This document shows, in pieces, positions 7,124 through 14,814 of a DNA stretch of 23,495 nt. Under the pieces are notes generated by a model. The model was given only the letters and a program-made list of their open reading frames with translations. It was not told the origin of the DNA and did no database searches. Within the stretch, counting starts at the first letter, position 1, and each line of letters starts with the position of its first letter. The DNA lies in assembly GCA_050485905.1 (NCBI GenBank), contig JBJHCH010000051.1, positions 1 to 23,495 on the forward strand, read 5' to 3'. This DNA is from JAWLCA01 sp050485905 (lineage in GTDB: Bacteria > Pseudomonadota > Alphaproteobacteria > Rhodobacterales > Rhodobacteraceae). Both the position numbers and the translations under genes were made by a program.

Positions 7124-7911
7124 CAGGGCGCCATGAACGGGTTGCCCAGGAAGCGGTCAAAGGCCAGCATCCACACGCCCAAGAGCGGCACCACAACGAC
7201 CATCAAGAGCGCGAGCCCCCCCATCGTCAGCGCGGGCGCGCCGATCAGCACCACCATAAGCTGCGGCATCGCCTTGTTGATGACCCCTAGCGCCACGTTG
7301 TAGATCAGCGCCGCGATGACGAAGGGCGCGGCCAGCGTGAAGGCGAGCGTGAAGGCACGCGCGGCCTGCATCGTGCCCCATTCGGCCATCACCGCGGGCG
7401 TCGGCAGCCTTCCCGCGGGCAGCAGGTCATAGGACAGGATCAGCGCCTCGGCCGCGCGGACATGCAGCCCCGCGGCCACCGCCAGCGCCAGCCCGGCGAT
7501 CAGCAGAAGCTGCGCCATCGCCGGCTGCGGATCGGCCCCCGCGCCGCCAAAGAACTGCGCCAGCGACGTCGCCTGCGCCGCCATCGTGCCCGCGATCTGC
7601 AGCGCCATCACGAACAGCCTGAGCGCGAGGCCCAGCGACAGCCCGGCCAGCACCTCGGTCACGATCATCAGCGCGCCGGGCGGGCGGCCGTCCAGCATGA
7701 CCAGCAGGTCGGGCAGAACCGCGGGCGACACCACCAGCGTGAACGCGAGCGTCAGCGCCAGCCTGATCCGCATCGGGATCAACTGCTCGCCGAACACCGG
7801 CAGGATCGCCATGGCCGCGCCCACGCGCAGGAAGACCAGAAACCCCGCCGCCAGCGCCTCTTGCCCCAGTGCGGCGAAACCGGCCAGCGCGCCCGCCACC
7901 TCGGGGTTCAT
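7123..7911 (-). CDS. fliR: FliR, export gate membrane protein
   Basis: FliR joins FliP and FliQ in the helical core of the flagellar export gate. From the ATG at 7909-7911 it has 262 residues, normal for the family. This start, rather than any upstream extension, was chosen because it overlaps the flhA stop as ATGA and gives the expected opening (MNPEVAGALAGFAALGQEAL, then FLVFLRVGAAMAILPVFGEQ). About six hydrophobic segments follow. The C-terminal part contains FTLAAPFVIAALIYNVALGVINKAMPQL, a strong FliR signature, and ends in a long hydrophobic helix. Confidence 0.94.
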   Translation of the reverse strand: MNPEVAGALAGFAALGQEALAAGFLVFLRVGAAMAILPVFGEQLIPMRIRLALTLAFTLVVSPAVLPDLLVMLDGRPPGALMIVTEVLAGLSLGLALRLFVMALQIAGTMAAQATSLAQFFGGAGADPQPAMAQLLLIAGLALAVAAGLHVRAAEALILSYDLLPAGRLPTPAVMAEWGTMQAARAFTLAFTLAAPFVIAALIYNVALGVINKAMPQLMVVLIGAPALTMGGLALLMVVVVPLLGVWMLAFDRFLGNPFMAP

Positions 7912-9989
7912 GGCGCCACCATGCCCACCAGCGCGGGCCGCGCCTCCAGCCCGATCTCCTCGAACGACAGCACAGGCGCGCTCAGGCCCCGCGCCGCCAT
8001 CACCATGCGCAGGAACCGCCGTCGCCGGGTCGAGGTGACGACCGCCGCATGCACGCCCGTCTCCCCCGCCCGTGCGATCCGCTCGGCCAGATTGCCCGCC
8101 AGCCGGTTGAACTCGGTCGGCGGCAGGGCAATGTCGATCTGGCCCCGGTCGCCCTCCACCTGATAGGCCGAGAAGGTTTCCTCCCATTCCGGCGCCAGCT
8201 GGATCAGCGGGATCGTCCCGTCGGGGCGCTTCAGATCGGCGACAAGCTGAAAGCCCAGCCGCTGCCGCACATGCTCGCAGATCGCCTCCGGCCCGCCATG
8301 GCTCTGCCGCACCTCGGATATCGCCTCAAGGATCAGCGGCAGGTTGCGGATCGACACGCGTTCCTCCAGCAGCAGGCGCAGCACTGCCAGCAGCATCTCA
8401 AGCGGCACCTTGTCGGGCACCAGATCGTCCAGAAGCCGCCGGTTCGCATCGGCGCGGGTCTGGTCCGACAGGTCGGTCATCGCGTCCAGATGCTTGCGCA
8501 GCCCCTTCAGCGTCAGAAGCCGGGCGAAATTGCGCTTGATCACCTCCAGCAGATGGGTGGCCAGAACCTCGGTCGGTGCAACCACCGTCGCGCCCGACAG
8601 GGCCGCCGCCTCGCGCTGGTCGGGGGGCAGCCAGCGGGCGGGGGCGCCATAGACCGGCTCGCGCACATCCGTCCCCGCCGGCATCTCCACCCCGTCGCCG
8701 GGCAAGAGCGCCAGCACCCGGTCGGGCTGCAACTGGTCGCGCGCCTGCTCGACGCCATGGATGCGGATCCGGTAGCTGCCGGCGGGCAGCCCGGCATCGT
8801 CGGTCAGCCGCAATTCCGGCAGGATCAACCCGTAGGTGGCCGCCACATGGGCGCGCATGTTGACGATCCGCGCGTCGATGCCCGTAGCCGGGTCCAGCAC
8901 CATCGCCACCAGATCGGGGGCGAATTCCACATGGATATCGTCCAGATCCAGCATGTCGCCCATGGACCGCTCGCGCAGCGGCGCGGCGGCCTCGGGCGCA
9001 TCGGCGGCCGCCGCCGCCGCCGCCTGCCGGCGCAGCATCAGAACGGCGGCGGTTCCCAGCACCACGGCACCGGCCACAAAGGGCAGGAACGGCAGGCCGG
9101 GGACCAGCGCAAACAGCCCCATCAGCAGCGCCACGGTGGCCAGCGCCGCCGGATACCGCCCCAACTGCCCGATGATCGCCTGATCCGTCGCCCCCGTCGC
9201 CCCGCCGCGCGCCAGCAGAAGCCCCGCCCCGACAGAGATGATGACGGCCGGGATCTGGCTGACCAGCCCGTCGCCCACGGTCAGGATCGCATAGGTCTCG
9301 AACGCCCGGCCCAGCGGCATGCCGTGCACCATCGTGCCCACCACCAGCCCGACGATGATGTTCAGCAGCGTGATCAGCAGCCCGGCGATGGCATCGCCCT
9401 TGACGAATTTCGACGCCCCGTCCAGCGAGCCGAAGAACGTGGTTTCCTGCTGCTCGCGCTCGCGCCGCGCCTTGGCCTCGGCATGGTCGATGGCGCCCGC
9501 GTTCATGTCGCTGTCGATGGCCAACTGCTTGCCCGGCATCCCGTCCAGCGCGAACCGGGCCGACACCTCGGCCATCCGCCCCGCGCCCTTGGTGATGACG
9601 ATGAAGTTGACGATCAGCAACACGCAAAAGATCACCACGCCCAGCATCACGCTGCCGCCCATGACGAAATTCGCAAAGCCCTGGATCACCTCGCCCGCCG
9701 CATGGGTGCCGGTATGCCCCTCGCCGATGATCAGCTTGGTGGACGACACGTTCAGCGACAGCCGCAGCATCAGGCTGGCCAGCAGGATCGTGGGGAAGGC
9801 GGAAAAATCCAGCGGCCGCTGGATGAACAGCGTGACGGTAAAGATCAGGATGGCCAGCCCGAACGACGTCGCCAGCCCGATATCCAGCAGCCATGCGGGC
9901 ACCGGCAGCACCATCATCACGATGACCGCCATCAGCGCGACGGCCAGCAGAACCGTGGGCTGAAAGATCGCGCGCAGGTCCAGCGTCAT
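7908..9989 (-). CDS. flhA: FlhA, export gate protein
   Basis: FlhA forms the nonameric ring below the FliPQR gate; it docks export chaperones and couples proton flow to export. It has 693 residues, the usual length. About eight membrane segments fill residues 10-310. The FHIPEP signature is present (GAGRMAEVSARFALDGMPGKQ, then LAIDSDMNAGAID) around residues 135-165. An Ala-rich linker (RRQAAAAAAADAPEAAAP) near residue 330 leads to the cytoplasmic domain, where TEVLATHLLEVIKRNFARLLTLKGL and DLVPDKVPLEMLLAVLRLLLEERVSIRNLP are recognisable. ATGA overlaps join it to the transglycosylase upstream and fliR downstream. Confidence 0.97.
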   Translation of the reverse strand: MTLDLRAIFQPTVLLAVALMAVIVMMVLPVPAWLLDIGLATSFGLAILIFTVTLFIQRPLDFSAFPTILLASLMLRLSLNVSSTKLIIGEGHTGTHAAGEVIQGFANFVMGGSVMLGVVIFCVLLIVNFIVITKGAGRMAEVSARFALDGMPGKQLAIDSDMNAGAIDHAEAKARREREQQETTFFGSLDGASKFVKGDAIAGLLITLLNIIVGLVVGTMVHGMPLGRAFETYAILTVGDGLVSQIPAVIISVGAGLLLARGGATGATDQAIIGQLGRYPAALATVALLMGLFALVPGLPFLPFVAGAVVLGTAAVLMLRRQAAAAAAADAPEAAAPLRERSMGDMLDLDDIHVEFAPDLVAMVLDPATGIDARIVNMRAHVAATYGLILPELRLTDDAGLPAGSYRIRIHGVEQARDQLQPDRVLALLPGDGVEMPAGTDVREPVYGAPARWLPPDQREAAALSGATVVAPTEVLATHLLEVIKRNFARLLTLKGLRKHLDAMTDLSDQTRADANRRLLDDLVPDKVPLEMLLAVLRLLLEERVSIRNLPLILEAISEVRQSHGGPEAICEHVRQRLGFQLVADLKRPDGTIPLIQLAPEWEETFSAYQVEGDRGQIDIALPPTEFNRLAGNLAERIARAGETGVHAAVVTSTRRRRFLRMVMAARGLSAPVLSFEEIGLEARPALVGMVAP

Positions 9990-10879
9990 GGGAATTCTCC
10001 GCCGTGGCTGTCGGCGGCGAACAGCGACTGGCCCGTGCCGCCGCCGCCCGTGAACAGCGACCCCAGCGGCTGGGCCGCACCGCCGCCACCTGCGAACAGC
10101 GATCCCATCGGCGCGCCCATCGACGGCCCCGCAGCCTGCACGATCATCGGGATCTCCTCGCTCTCGTTCACGGCGATCAGCGACCCCATGACGCCGCCCT
10201 CGGCGGCCAGAAACAGTGGATAGGTGTTCACCCGCTCACGACGCGGGCGCAGGGGCGCGGGGGCGGGTTCGTCCGGCAGCAGGTCATGCAGCGCGGGCAG
10301 CACCGGGAACTCGCCGCCGTCCTCGTGCAGGAACCGCGCGCGGTGGCTCTGATAGGTGGCGCGGTAGCGGTTGGCATGTTCCGGCGTGCGGGAATGATAG
10401 GCCCCCGCCGCCTTGTCCCACGACCCCAGTTCCGCATGAAGCTCGCGCAGAAAGCGGGCGGCATACATCGCATTGCCGCGCGGGTCGAACATCGCCTCGA
10501 TGGAATCGAAATGCTGGCCGTGCCAGCGATAGTTGATCTGGAAACAGCCCACGTCAAAGCTGCGCGCCCCGCGCCGGAAATGCTGGTAGACATAGGCCAG
10601 CGCCTCGTCCCGGCTGCTGTGAAAGCTGCCCTTGCCCTCCATGTTCACGGTCCAGGGCCAAGGCCGGAACGCGCCGTCGCGCCGCCGCCCGCTCTCGGTC
10701 AGCGCAATCGCCTTCAAGACCGACAGCGGCACGCCAGAGGCTTGCGACGCCTCGACCGCGACCCGGTCGCAAACCAGCGAAAGATCGGGGGTCGCCTGTG
10801 CGGGGGCGGCAGACAGGCCCAGCCACGCCCCGGCCAGGGCTGCGCCCAGCGCAGGGATAACAGGGGTGCTTCTCACCAT
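9986..10879 (-). CDS. Secreted lytic transglycosylase, probably flagellar (SltF-like)
   Basis: This lytic transglycosylase (SLT, lysozyme-like fold) cleaves peptidoglycan in the periplasm. Its place at the head of the flhA-fliR-flhB operon suggests it opens the wall for the rod. It has 297 residues. The Sec signal peptide ends at AQA (about residue 29). The SLT domain spans about 35-190, with the probable catalytic Glu62 in AIALTESG, then SFDVGCFQINYRWHGQHF and AAGAYHSRTPEHANRY. After a Pro/Arg-rich linker, the last 65 residues are low-complexity with repeated GSLFAGGGG-type units. In Rhodobacter sphaeroides a Sec-exported enzyme, SltF, fills this role through a disordered C-terminus; assignment to that group is inference. 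The stop overlaps the flhA start (ATGA). Confidence 0.85.
   Translation of the reverse strand: MVRSTPVIPALGAALAGAWLGLSAAPAQATPDLSLVCDRVAVEASQASGVPLSVLKAIALTESGRRRDGAFRPWPWTVNMEGKGSFHSSRDEALAYVYQHFRRGARSFDVGCFQINYRWHGQHFDSIEAMFDPRGNAMYAARFLRELHAELGSWDKAAGAYHSRTPEHANRYRATYQSHRARFLHEDGGEFPVLPALHDLLPDEPAPAPLRPRRERVNTYPLFLAAEGGVMGSLIAVNESEEIPMIVQAAGPSMGAPMGSLFAGGGGAAQPLGSLFTGGGGTGQSLFAADSHGGEFP
10016..10186 (-). repeat. GSLF-type short repeats at the C-terminus of the transglycosylase
   Basis: Read in the gene's frame, the unit (G/Q)SL(F/I)(A/T) occurs four times. GSLIA is at about residues 232-236, GSLFA at 259-263, GSLFT at 273-277 and QSLFA at 284-288. The two central copies are followed by GGGG, with a 14-residue period (GSLFAGGGG, GSLFTGGGG). 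The DNA shows the matching near-direct repeat around GAACAGCGA(C/T)CCCA. Confidence 0.75.
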
Positions 10880-10961
10880 CGGCCCGCAGTTCTTGCAGAA
10901 TCTTCGGCGAAGCTAGCGGGCAGGTCTTGCCAATTGGTAACCAGCGGCGGGGTTCCGGCAC

Positions 10962-11054
10962 CGTGAGCAGGTTAAGATCAGGTAAACAAAAATCGTGAAA
11001 TCGTTATTTGTCAGTGACTTGCGATTCTGCTCACGCGTGAGCAGACCGTGAGCA
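10962..11054. repeat. Four CGTGAGCA sites including a 20-bp perfect palindrome
   Basis: The octamer CGTGAGCA occurs at 10962-10969, 11036-11043 and 11047-11054 on the + strand, and at 11028-11035 on the - strand. The central two form the palindrome TGCTCACG/CGTGAGCA, whose arms match out to 11026-11045 (20 bp). The right-hand pair are spaced by 11 bases, and 10962 lies 74 bases from 11036, close to whole helical turns. This looks like an operator array for a dimeric DNA-binding protein. I do not recognise the motif. It lies in the leader of the transglycosylase-flhA operon. Confidence 0.65.
10972..10986 (-). promoter_or_regulatory. CtrA-type binding site upstream of the transglycosylase-flhA operon
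   Basis: On the - strand the sequence reads TTTA-CCTGATC-TTAA-CC, one mismatch from the CtrA consensus TTAA-N7-TTAAC and oriented toward the operon. It lies about 93 bases upstream of the ATG. CtrA control of flagellar genes is well established in Caulobacter and in Rhodobacterales. A CGTGAGCA copy lies only 2 bases downstream of it. Confidence 0.6.
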
Positions 11055-11060
11055 ACCCGG

Positions 11061-11097
11061 AATCAAAGGGGGCGCGACCCCGAAAGCCGCGCCCCCC
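11061..11097 (-). terminator. Intrinsic terminator after trxA
   Basis: A 9-bp GC-only stem, GGGGGCGCG (11068-11076) with CGCGCCCCC (11088-11096), closes an 11-base loop. On the - strand it is followed by TTTGATT. It lies about 20 bases past the trxA stop, ends the trxA-side operon and insulates it from the flagellar operon downstream. Confidence 0.8.
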
Positions 11098-11116
11098 GAA
11101 ACAGTCTGTCAGCCGA

Positions 11117-11437
11117 TCAGATCGCGCTGTCGATCCAGCTCTGCAACGCCGCCTTCGGCGCCGCGCCGACCTTGTTGGAAACGACCTGCCCGTCCTTGAA
11201 CAGGAACAGCGCCGGGATACCCCGCACCCCCATCTGCGACGGCGCGCCGGGGTTGTCGTCCACGTTGACCTTCACGATCTTGACCTTGCCGGCATAGGTC
11301 TCCGACAGCTCCTCCAGCGCGGGCCCGATCTGCTTGCAGGGGCCGCACCATTCGGCCCAGAAATCGACGACGACGGGAATGTCGGACTGCCGGACCTCGG
11401 CATCAAAGGTGGCATCGGTGACGGCAACGGTGGCCAT
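11117..11437 (-). CDS. trxA: Thioredoxin 1
   Basis: TrxA is the cytoplasmic thiol-disulfide reductant for ribonucleotide reductase and many other enzymes, recharged by thioredoxin reductase. It has 106 residues, a single thioredoxin domain. The active site WCGPC is at residues 30-34, the buried Asp25 is conserved in VVVDFWAEW, and the cis-proline lies in RGIPALFLF. The start at 11435-11437 was chosen for its strong AAGGAGA ribosome site; the frame stays open further upstream but would add unrelated residues. It follows addA by 56 bases and is the last gene of the operon. Confidence 0.97.
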   Translation of the reverse strand: MATVAVTDATFDAEVRQSDIPVVVDFWAEWCGPCKQIGPALEELSETYAGKVKIVKVNVDDNPGAPSQMGVRGIPALFLFKDGQVVSNKVGAAPKAALQSWIDSAI

Positions 11438-11442
11438 GTCTG

Positions 11443-11449
11443 TCTCCTT
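11443..11449 (-). promoter_or_regulatory. trxA ribosome binding site
   Basis: AAGGAGA on the - strand lies 5 bases before the trxA ATG and fixes the start against a longer open frame. It is among the strongest Shine-Dalgarno sequences in the window, which fits an abundant protein. Confidence 0.75.
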
Positions 11450-11493
11450 GCGGGATTGCGTTGGCCGGAAGGTATGGACACCCCCCGGCAAGG

Positions 11494-14400
11494 TCAAGGC
11501 AGGGACATGCGACGCAGGGCCGCCATGACCAGATCGGTTGGCAGCGGCATCAGCACCGGCCCCCGCGTCCACAAAAGCGCCGTCTCGATCCGCCGCCCCG
11601 GCCAGATCTGCGCCAGCCCGTGCGCATAGGCCCCCATCTGCCTGAGCAGCCCCTCCGGCACGTCCTCGGGCCTTTCCGGCACCACCGCGTTCGACTTGTA
11701 GTCCACCGCCAGCACCCGCTCGGGCGTCACGATCAGCCGGTCAATGGTCCCGATCAGCCGCCGCCCATCCAGATCCGCCGCGATCTCCACCTCGGCCAGC
11801 GCCTTGGGTCCGAACAACGGCGCAAGGTCCGGGTGATCCAGCACCGCCCGCGCCTCGGCCAGTAGGGCGCCATGATCCGTCCCCGCCAGCGCCTCGGCCA
11901 CGCCGGGCCAGTCGTCGCGGGGCAGGGCGGGCAGATGCTCCAGCAGCAGATGCAGCAGACTGCCCCGCGCCATCGCCGCCGCCTGATCCCCCGCGCCACC
12001 CTCAGCCGCCAGCACCTTCGCCCCGCCCAGATCGGACGGCGACAGCGGCGCGGCGGTCCGTTCGATCACCGCAGCTGCCGTCGCCGCCCAATCCGGCAAG
12101 GTTGCGGGTATGGCCACCGCCGGGGCCGGAACCGTATCCGGCGCCGGCCAGTCGCCATGCGCAATTCGCAGCATCGGCGCCTCGAACCCATCCGGCGCGG
12201 GCACTTCCTCTGCCCCCGCCCGCCGCATCGCCCCCTCAACCCGGCGATACCAGCTATTGCCCTCCTCCTTCACATCCCCCGCCGCCGCCACGATCAGCCA
12301 GCTTTCCGCCCGCGTCAGCGCGACATAGAGCAACCGCAGGCGTTCCTCGGCATCCCGCTCCGCCAGCGCCTGCCGCGCGGCGGTAACCTCAGCCGGCGCC
12401 TCGGTCCCGCTCGCACCCCAGACCGCCTCGCCCCCCTCCAACCGCACCAGCGGACCAGAGGGACGCGCCTGCCGGTCGCCGGTATCGGGCAGGATCACCA
12501 CCGGCGCCTCCAGCCCCTTGGCACCATGGACGGTCATCACCCGGATCATGTCGCCCGCATTGTCCAACTGGCGCTTCACCTCGACGGCGTCGCCCGCCAG
12601 CCAGCCCAGGAAGCCGGTCAGGCTGGGCACCTCCAGCCGCTCATAGGCCAGCGCCTGCGCCAGAAAAGCGTCGATCCCGTCCTCTGCCTCCGACCCCAGC
12701 CGCGCGATCAGCCGCCGCCTGCCGCCGTGACGGGTCAGCATCCGCTCGATCAGCTCATAGGGTCGCAGGAAATCCGCCTGCCGCCGCAGGTCGTGCAGCA
12801 CCTCCAGGCCCGGCGCCCCCGCCCGGTCGCGCAGCGCCGCCCATAGGTATCCGGGCCGCCCATGCGCCAGATCGAAAAGCTGACCCTCGGTCCAGCCGAA
12901 GAGTGGAGAGCGCAGACAGGCCGCCAGCGACAGGTCATCCTCCGGCGTGGCGAGAAACGCCAGCAGCGCCGTCAGATCCTTCACCGCCAGTTCGCCACCC
13001 AGCCGCAGCCGGTCCGCGCCCGCGACTGGCAGCCTGGCGACCTTCAACGCGGCAATGATCTGGTGGAATAGCGGAGAGCGGCGCTGAACCAGGATCAGAA
13101 CGTCGCCCGCGGTCATCCGCTTCGGCCCGTCGCGCGTCGGCACCCGCGTGCCTGCGTCCAGCATCGTGCGCACCTGCTGCGCGATCCGGCGGGCCAGGAT
13201 TGTGCCGTGGTGCTCCGCCGGCAGCCTGTCCACCGGCTCGAACCAGTCGCCATCCTCCGGCTCGTCCGCCCTTGGCACGACCGGCCACATATCCACCCGC
13301 CCCGGCATGGTGTCGCGGAAGGCCAGGTGCCGAACCGGCCCGCCAAGGTCTTCCGCATCGGCGAACACCTCATCGACCAGCCGCAGAACCGCGGGCGAGG
13401 AGCGGAAGGAATGTTCCAGCGACTCGTCCCGCAGCGGCACCTGCACCTCGGCCAGCCGCGCGGCGAAATGATCGCGCATCCGGTCGAAGGCGCGCAGATC
13501 TGCGCCCTGAAACGAATAGATCGACTGCTTCTTGTCGCCCACGACAAAGATCGTGCGCCCGGCGTCTCGCGCGCCCTGACCGGTGGTGAATTCCTGCGCC
13601 AGCAGTTCGATCACCCGCCATTGCTCGGGGCTGGTGTCCTGTGCCTCGTCCACCAGGATGTGGTCCACCCCGCCATCCAGCCGGTAAAGCACCCATTGCG
13701 CGACCGAAGGATCGGTCAGCAGCGCGACCGCGCGGCGGATCAGGTCGTCGAAATCCAGCCAGCCCGCGCGGGCCTTTCGGTCGTCGTAGCGGGCCAGAAA
13801 GGCCGTGGCGAAACGGTGCAGCGCGGCGGTCTGTTCGGCCGCTGCCAGCGCGAGGCGGCGGGGGCGCGCGGCCTCGACCCGCGCCATCAGGTCTTCCAGC
13901 GCGGGCGGGTCGGCACCAAGGGCCGCGCGGGTATCCTTGGTCGGGAAGCTGCCGATCTTGGCGGTGAACGGGGCGGCGGCCGATTTCCCGGTGAGCAGTA
14001 CGCCCTCAAGCTCGATCAGCCCCGCGACGTCCGTTTTGCGCACCGTCGCCAGCCGGTTCGCCGCCTTGACGTCGTTGGTCGTGCCGCCGCGCAGGGTCGG
14101 AACGATCCGTTGCAGAAGCGCCATGTCGGCTGGGTCGAATACATCGGCCAGCAGCGTCGCCACGCTGTCATCCGGCATCAGCCCGAAAAGCACCCGTGCC
14201 TTTTCGGCATCGAGCGGTTGCGCGAAACCAGTAGCGTTCCTGGCTATGGTTTCGGTCAGATCGCCGAACTCCGCCCCGGTGAAGATCGCGGCCAGGCCGT
14301 CCATCGCATCGGGATCGCTTTCAGCCAGATCCTCCACGACCTCTTCGCGCAGTTTCCGCGCGCCCCGGTCGTCCAGTTCGCTGAAACCGGGCGACACGCC

Positions 14401-14814
14401 CGCCTCCAGCGGGAAGCTGCGCAGCAGGGCGGCGCAGAAGGCGTGGATCGTCTGGATCTTCAGCCCGCCCGGCGTCTCGATGGCGCGGGCGAACAGCCGC
14501 CGCGCCTCGCGCAGGGTGTCGGGCGCAACCTCGGCCTCCACCCCCAACTCGGCCAGCGCCTTGCGCAGGTCGTCGTCGGGCAGCATCGCCCAGCCGCCCA
14601 GCCGCCCGAACAGCCGGTTCTGCATCTCGCTGGCCGCGGCCTTGGTATAGGTCAGGCACAGGATGCGGCTGGGCCGAACCCCCTGCAGCAACAGCCGCGC
14701 AACCCGGTCGGTCAGCACCCGCGTCTTGCCCGACCCGGCGTTTGCCGACAGCCAGGTGGAGGCTGCGGGATCGGCGGCCCGCACCTGCCGTTCGCTGGCG
14801 GCGGATCGGGTCAT
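11494..14814 (-). CDS. addA: AddA, helicase-nuclease subunit for double-strand-break repair
   Basis: AddA is the UvrD-like helicase and nuclease subunit of AddAB, which resects broken DNA ends for RecA loading, the counterpart of RecBCD. It has 1106 residues. The P-loop GSGKT lies at residues 27-31 (LSANAGSGKTRVLTDRV). Helicase motif II is ILVDEAQDTSPEQWRVIE near residue 388, followed by GDKKQSIYSFQGAD. Later motifs include VMTVHGAKGLEAPVVILPDT and LRLLYVALTRAE. The C-terminal RecB-type nuclease has IGTIDRLIVTPERVLAVDYKSN near residue 1037, with the Asp and DYK residues intact. The ATG at 14812-14814 overlaps the addB stop as ATGA. Confidence 0.97.
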   Translation of the reverse strand: MTRSAASERQVRAADPAASTWLSANAGSGKTRVLTDRVARLLLQGVRPSRILCLTYTKAAASEMQNRLFGRLGGWAMLPDDDLRKALAELGVEAEVAPDTLREARRLFARAIETPGGLKIQTIHAFCAALLRSFPLEAGVSPGFSELDDRGARKLREEVVEDLAESDPDAMDGLAAIFTGAEFGDLTETIARNATGFAQPLDAEKARVLFGLMPDDSVATLLADVFDPADMALLQRIVPTLRGGTTNDVKAANRLATVRKTDVAGLIELEGVLLTGKSAAAPFTAKIGSFPTKDTRAALGADPPALEDLMARVEAARPRRLALAAAEQTAALHRFATAFLARYDDRKARAGWLDFDDLIRRAVALLTDPSVAQWVLYRLDGGVDHILVDEAQDTSPEQWRVIELLAQEFTTGQGARDAGRTIFVVGDKKQSIYSFQGADLRAFDRMRDHFAARLAEVQVPLRDESLEHSFRSSPAVLRLVDEVFADAEDLGGPVRHLAFRDTMPGRVDMWPVVPRADEPEDGDWFEPVDRLPAEHHGTILARRIAQQVRTMLDAGTRVPTRDGPKRMTAGDVLILVQRRSPLFHQIIAALKVARLPVAGADRLRLGGELAVKDLTALLAFLATPEDDLSLAACLRSPLFGWTEGQLFDLAHGRPGYLWAALRDRAGAPGLEVLHDLRRQADFLRPYELIERMLTRHGGRRRLIARLGSEAEDGIDAFLAQALAYERLEVPSLTGFLGWLAGDAVEVKRQLDNAGDMIRVMTVHGAKGLEAPVVILPDTGDRQARPSGPLVRLEGGEAVWGASGTEAPAEVTAARQALAERDAEERLRLLYVALTRAESWLIVAAAGDVKEEGNSWYRRVEGAMRRAGAEEVPAPDGFEAPMLRIAHGDWPAPDTVPAPAVAIPATLPDWAATAAAVIERTAAPLSPSDLGGAKVLAAEGGAGDQAAAMARGSLLHLLLEHLPALPRDDWPGVAEALAGTDHGALLAEARAVLDHPDLAPLFGPKALAEVEIAADLDGRRLIGTIDRLIVTPERVLAVDYKSNAVVPERPEDVPEGLLRQMGAYAHGLAQIWPGRRIETALLWTRGPVLMPLPTDLVMAALRRMSLP

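Noticed and set aside
10930..10937. CCAATTGG palindrome upstream of the transglycosylase
   Set aside because: It is a single 8-bp palindrome with no second copy or recognisable regulator, and too short to claim.
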